NCBI RefSeq assembly: GCF_949987535.1
Contig: NW_026645882.1
Coordinates: forward strand, 248,001 to 312,000
Source of the DNA: Balaenoptera acutorostrata
Taxonomy: Eukaryota > Chordata > Mammalia > Artiodactyla > Balaenopteridae
Length of the DNA: 64,000 nt
Direction of reading: 5' to 3'
Shown: piece after piece, positions 61,915 to 64,000 of the stretch
Numbering within the stretch: position 1 is the stretch's first letter
How the letters are laid out: each line of letters starts with the position of its first letter
Position numbers and translations under genes: made by a program
Notes under the pieces: generated by a model
Database searches by the model: none
The model's input: the letters and a program-made list of their open reading frames with translations, nothing else
Told to the model about the DNA's origin: nothing

Positions 61915-61974
61915 ATGAGGACGCTCCTTGTGTTGGGGCTGCTGGCTGCATGGGAAATGATTCCCCACCTGTGA
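61915..61974 (+). other. Short signal-peptide-like open frame, possibly a dead first coding exon
   Basis: ATG at 61915 starts MRTLLVLGLLAAW, a good hydrophobic signal-peptide core, then ends at a stop (61972-61974) after 19 codons. A splice-acceptor-like CGGTCCCCCAG lies 7 bp upstream of the ATG (AG at 61906-61907). With the TATA-like site 510 bp upstream this could be the start of a decayed secreted-protein gene. I cannot name a family, and no second exon is recognisable. Confidence 0.2.
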
Positions 61975-62161
61975 CCAACTTCAGAATTGTTTACCAATGG
62001 AGCAAGTGCCCTGATAGGGTTTTCCTCTGTATGACCAGTGGGTTCTGTTTTTGTTTTTTTCTTTTTTGGTTCAAGGTAAGTTTTATTCCTCTTTTTGTAT
62101 TTATGGATATAAGCATGGAAATAATTCATTCATACAAATACGTCTATGGGAAGGACAGAAC
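61975..62161. other. T-rich spacer before L1
   Basis: No feature recognised. A donor-like AAGGTAAGT sits at 62073-62081 without a supporting exon. Confidence 0.4.
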
Positions 62162-63553
62162 TTTTTTTCTGTTTTATTTTTTTAAGTATTAATTATATTT
62201 TAATTTTTGAATTTATTTTATTCATTTTTTTATACAGCAGGTTCTTATTGGTTATCTATTTTATACATATAAGTGTATATATGTCAATCCCAGGCTCGCA
62301 ATTCATCCCACCACCACCACCCTGCCACTTTCCCCCCTTGGTGTCCATACATTTGTTCTATACATCTGTGTCTCTATTTATGCCTTGCAAACCGGTTCAT
62401 CTGTACCATTTTTTCTAGGTTCCACATGTATGCGTTAATATACGATATTTGTTTTTCTCTTTCTGACTAACTTCACTCTGTATGACAGTCTCTAGATCTA
62501 TCCACGTCTCTACAAATGACCCAATTTCATTCCTTTTTATGGCTGAGAAATATTGCATTTTATATATGTAGCACATCTTTTCCGTTCGTCTGTCTATGGG
62601 CACTTAGGTTGCTTCCATGACCTGGCTATTGTAAATAGTGCTGCAGTGAACATTGTGGTGAATATGTCTTTTTTATTTTTTTTTTGAATATGTCTTTTTG
62701 AATTATGGTTTTCTCTGGGTATATGGCCAGTAGTGGGATTGCTGGGTCATATGGTAATTCTATATTTAGTTTTTTAAGGAACCTCCATACTGTTCTCCAT
62801 AGTGACTGTATCAACTTACATTCCCACAAATAGTGTAAGAGGGTTCCCTTTTCTCCACACCCTCTCCAGCATTTGTTGTTTGTAGATTTTCTGATGATGC
62901 CCATTCTAACTCGTGTGAGGTGATAACTCATTGTAGTTTTGGTTTATATTTCTCTAATAATTAGTGATGTTGAGCAGCTTTTCATGTGCTTCTTGGTCAT
63001 CTGTATGTCTTCTTGGGACAAATGTCTATTTACGTCATCTGCCCATTTTTGGATTGGGTTGTTTGTTTTTTTACTGTTGAGCTGTATGAGCTGTTTATAT
63101 ACATTGGAGATTAATCCTTTGTCCATTGATTCGTTTGCAAATATTTTCTCCCATTCTGAGGGTTGTCTTTTCGTCTTGTTTGTAGTTTCCTTTGCTTTGC
63201 AAAAGCTTTTAGGTTTCATTTGCTCCCATTTGTTTATTATTGTTTTTTATTCCATTACTCTAGGAGGTGGATCAAAAAAGACCTTGCTGTGATTTATGTC
63301 AAAGAGTGTTCTTCCTATGTTTTCCTCTAAGAGTTTTCTAGTGTCCGGTCTTACATTTTGGTCTCTAATGCATTTTGAGTTTATTTTTTGTGTATGGTGT
63401 TAGGGAGTGTTCTAATTTCATTCTTTTACATGTAGCTGTCCATTTTTCCCAGCACCACTTATTGAAGAGACTGTCTTTTCTCCATTGTATATCCTTGCCT
63501 CCTTTGTCATAGATTAGTGGGTCATAGGTGTGTAGGTTTATCTCTGGGCTTTC
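62162..63553 (-). mobile_element. 5'-truncated or interrupted L1 copy, minus strand
   Basis: Begins at its 3' end with T runs (62162-62188 on the plus strand), then L1 3'UTR text (TACAGCAGGTTCTTATTGG, TATATGTCAATCCCAGGCTC, a CCACCACCACC run) to about 62414, then ORF2 reading leftward to 63553. It stops within GGGCTTTCT where a second T run starts. The 3'UTR style is that of whales and related artiodactyls, which supports the host assignment. Confidence 0.92.
62415..63300 (-). pseudogene. L1 ORF2p C-terminal region, frameshifted
   Basis: Minus-strand pieces in order: 63219-62944 with [32 protein letters not shown] and [13 protein letters not shown]; 62931-62626 with [33 protein letters not shown] and [13 protein letters not shown]; and 62603-62415 with YIYKMQYFSAIKRNEIGSF and SQKEKNKYRI at the end. 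CWRGCG...LLHYLWECK is the C-terminal Cys/His-rich segment of ORF2p. Frameshifts separate the pieces, and the endonuclease and RT domains are absent. Confidence 0.9.
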
Positions 63554-64000
63554 TTTTTTTTTTTTTTTCTTTTACATCTTTATTGGAGTATAATTGCTTT
63601 ACAATTGTGTGTTAGTTTCTGCTGTATAAAAAAGTGAATCAGCTATGCGTATACATATAACACCATATCCCCTCCCTCTTGCACCTCCCTCTCACTCCCT
63701 TATCCCACCCTTTTAGGTGGTCACAAAGCACAGACCTGATCTCCCTGTGCTATGTGGCTGCTTCCCAGTAGCTATCAATTTTACATTTGGTAGTGTATAT
63801 ATGTCCATACCACTCTCTCACTTTGTCCCAGCTTACCCTTCCCCCTCCCCATGTCCTCAAGTCCTTTCTCTACGTCTGTGTCCTTAATCCTTTCCTGCCC
63901 CTAGGTTCTACATAAACTTTTTTTTTTAGATTCCATATATATGTGTTAGCATACAGTGTTTGTTTTTCCCTTTCTGACTTACTTCACTCTGTAGGACAGA
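63552..64000 (-). mobile_element. Second L1 copy (3' end), minus strand, runs off the window
   Basis: Starts with a T run (63554-63568) followed by CATCTTTATTGGAGTATAAT, GCTTTACAATTGTGTGTTAG, GGTGGTCACAAAGCACAGAC and TCTCCCTGTGCTATGTGGCT, a well-conserved cetartiodactyl L1 3'UTR. It interrupts the ORF2 of the L1 to its left, so it looks like a nested, younger insertion. No target-site duplication can be checked because the other end is outside the window. Confidence 0.9.

Overview
The window looks like mammalian, and most probably cetacean, heterochromatin at its boundary with ordinary interspersed DNA. About 90% of it (1 to about 57,660) is a head-to-tail tandem array with a period of 1,758-1,759 bp. 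I count 32 full monomers and one partial, decayed terminal monomer. The unit length and the whale/ruminant-type L1 sequences in the flank fit, from memory, the 'common cetacean satellite' of roughly 1.76 kb; I could not check this by search. No protein-coding gene can be supported anywhere. The many open frames inside the array are the same few frames repeated because the monomers are nearly identical.

Each monomer has three parts. (1) About 1 kb resembles, in antisense, the 3' end of a LINE-1: 3'UTR plus the C-terminus of ORF2p, so the L1 sense strand is the minus strand. This is clearest in the least homogenised monomer, at 56,273-57,240. (2) A perfect 72-bp palindrome is embedded in the L1 part (739-810 in monomer 1). 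Its ends look like a mariner-derived MITE. It is intact in 30 of the 31 homogenised monomers. (3) A non-L1 module of about 0.6-0.7 kb is of unknown origin.

Diagnostic variants sort the monomers into types that recur in blocks. There is a 5-monomer (about 8.79 kb) higher-order period, a 3-monomer block copied at a distance of five monomers, and a dimer block near 40-47 kb. Some monomers are hybrids of two types. Homogenisation stops abruptly inside monomer 31, about 50 bp past its palindrome. Monomers 32 and 33 are progressively more diverged and more L1-like.

The right flank (57,660-64,000) holds an L1 3'UTR fragment (57,865-58,057), a decayed gammaretrovirus-like (ERV1) provirus on the minus strand (about 58,390-60,620) with recognisable reverse transcriptase, and a 66-bp minisatellite against the RT segment. 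Next comes about 1.2 kb of GC-rich sequence with a promoter-like CCAAT/TATA arrangement but no identifiable gene. Two minus-strand L1 copies follow, the second apparently inserted into the first and running off the window.

Nothing here behaves as a multi-gene system. The interesting biology is the origin and turnover of a satellite built from an L1 fragment carrying a MITE.
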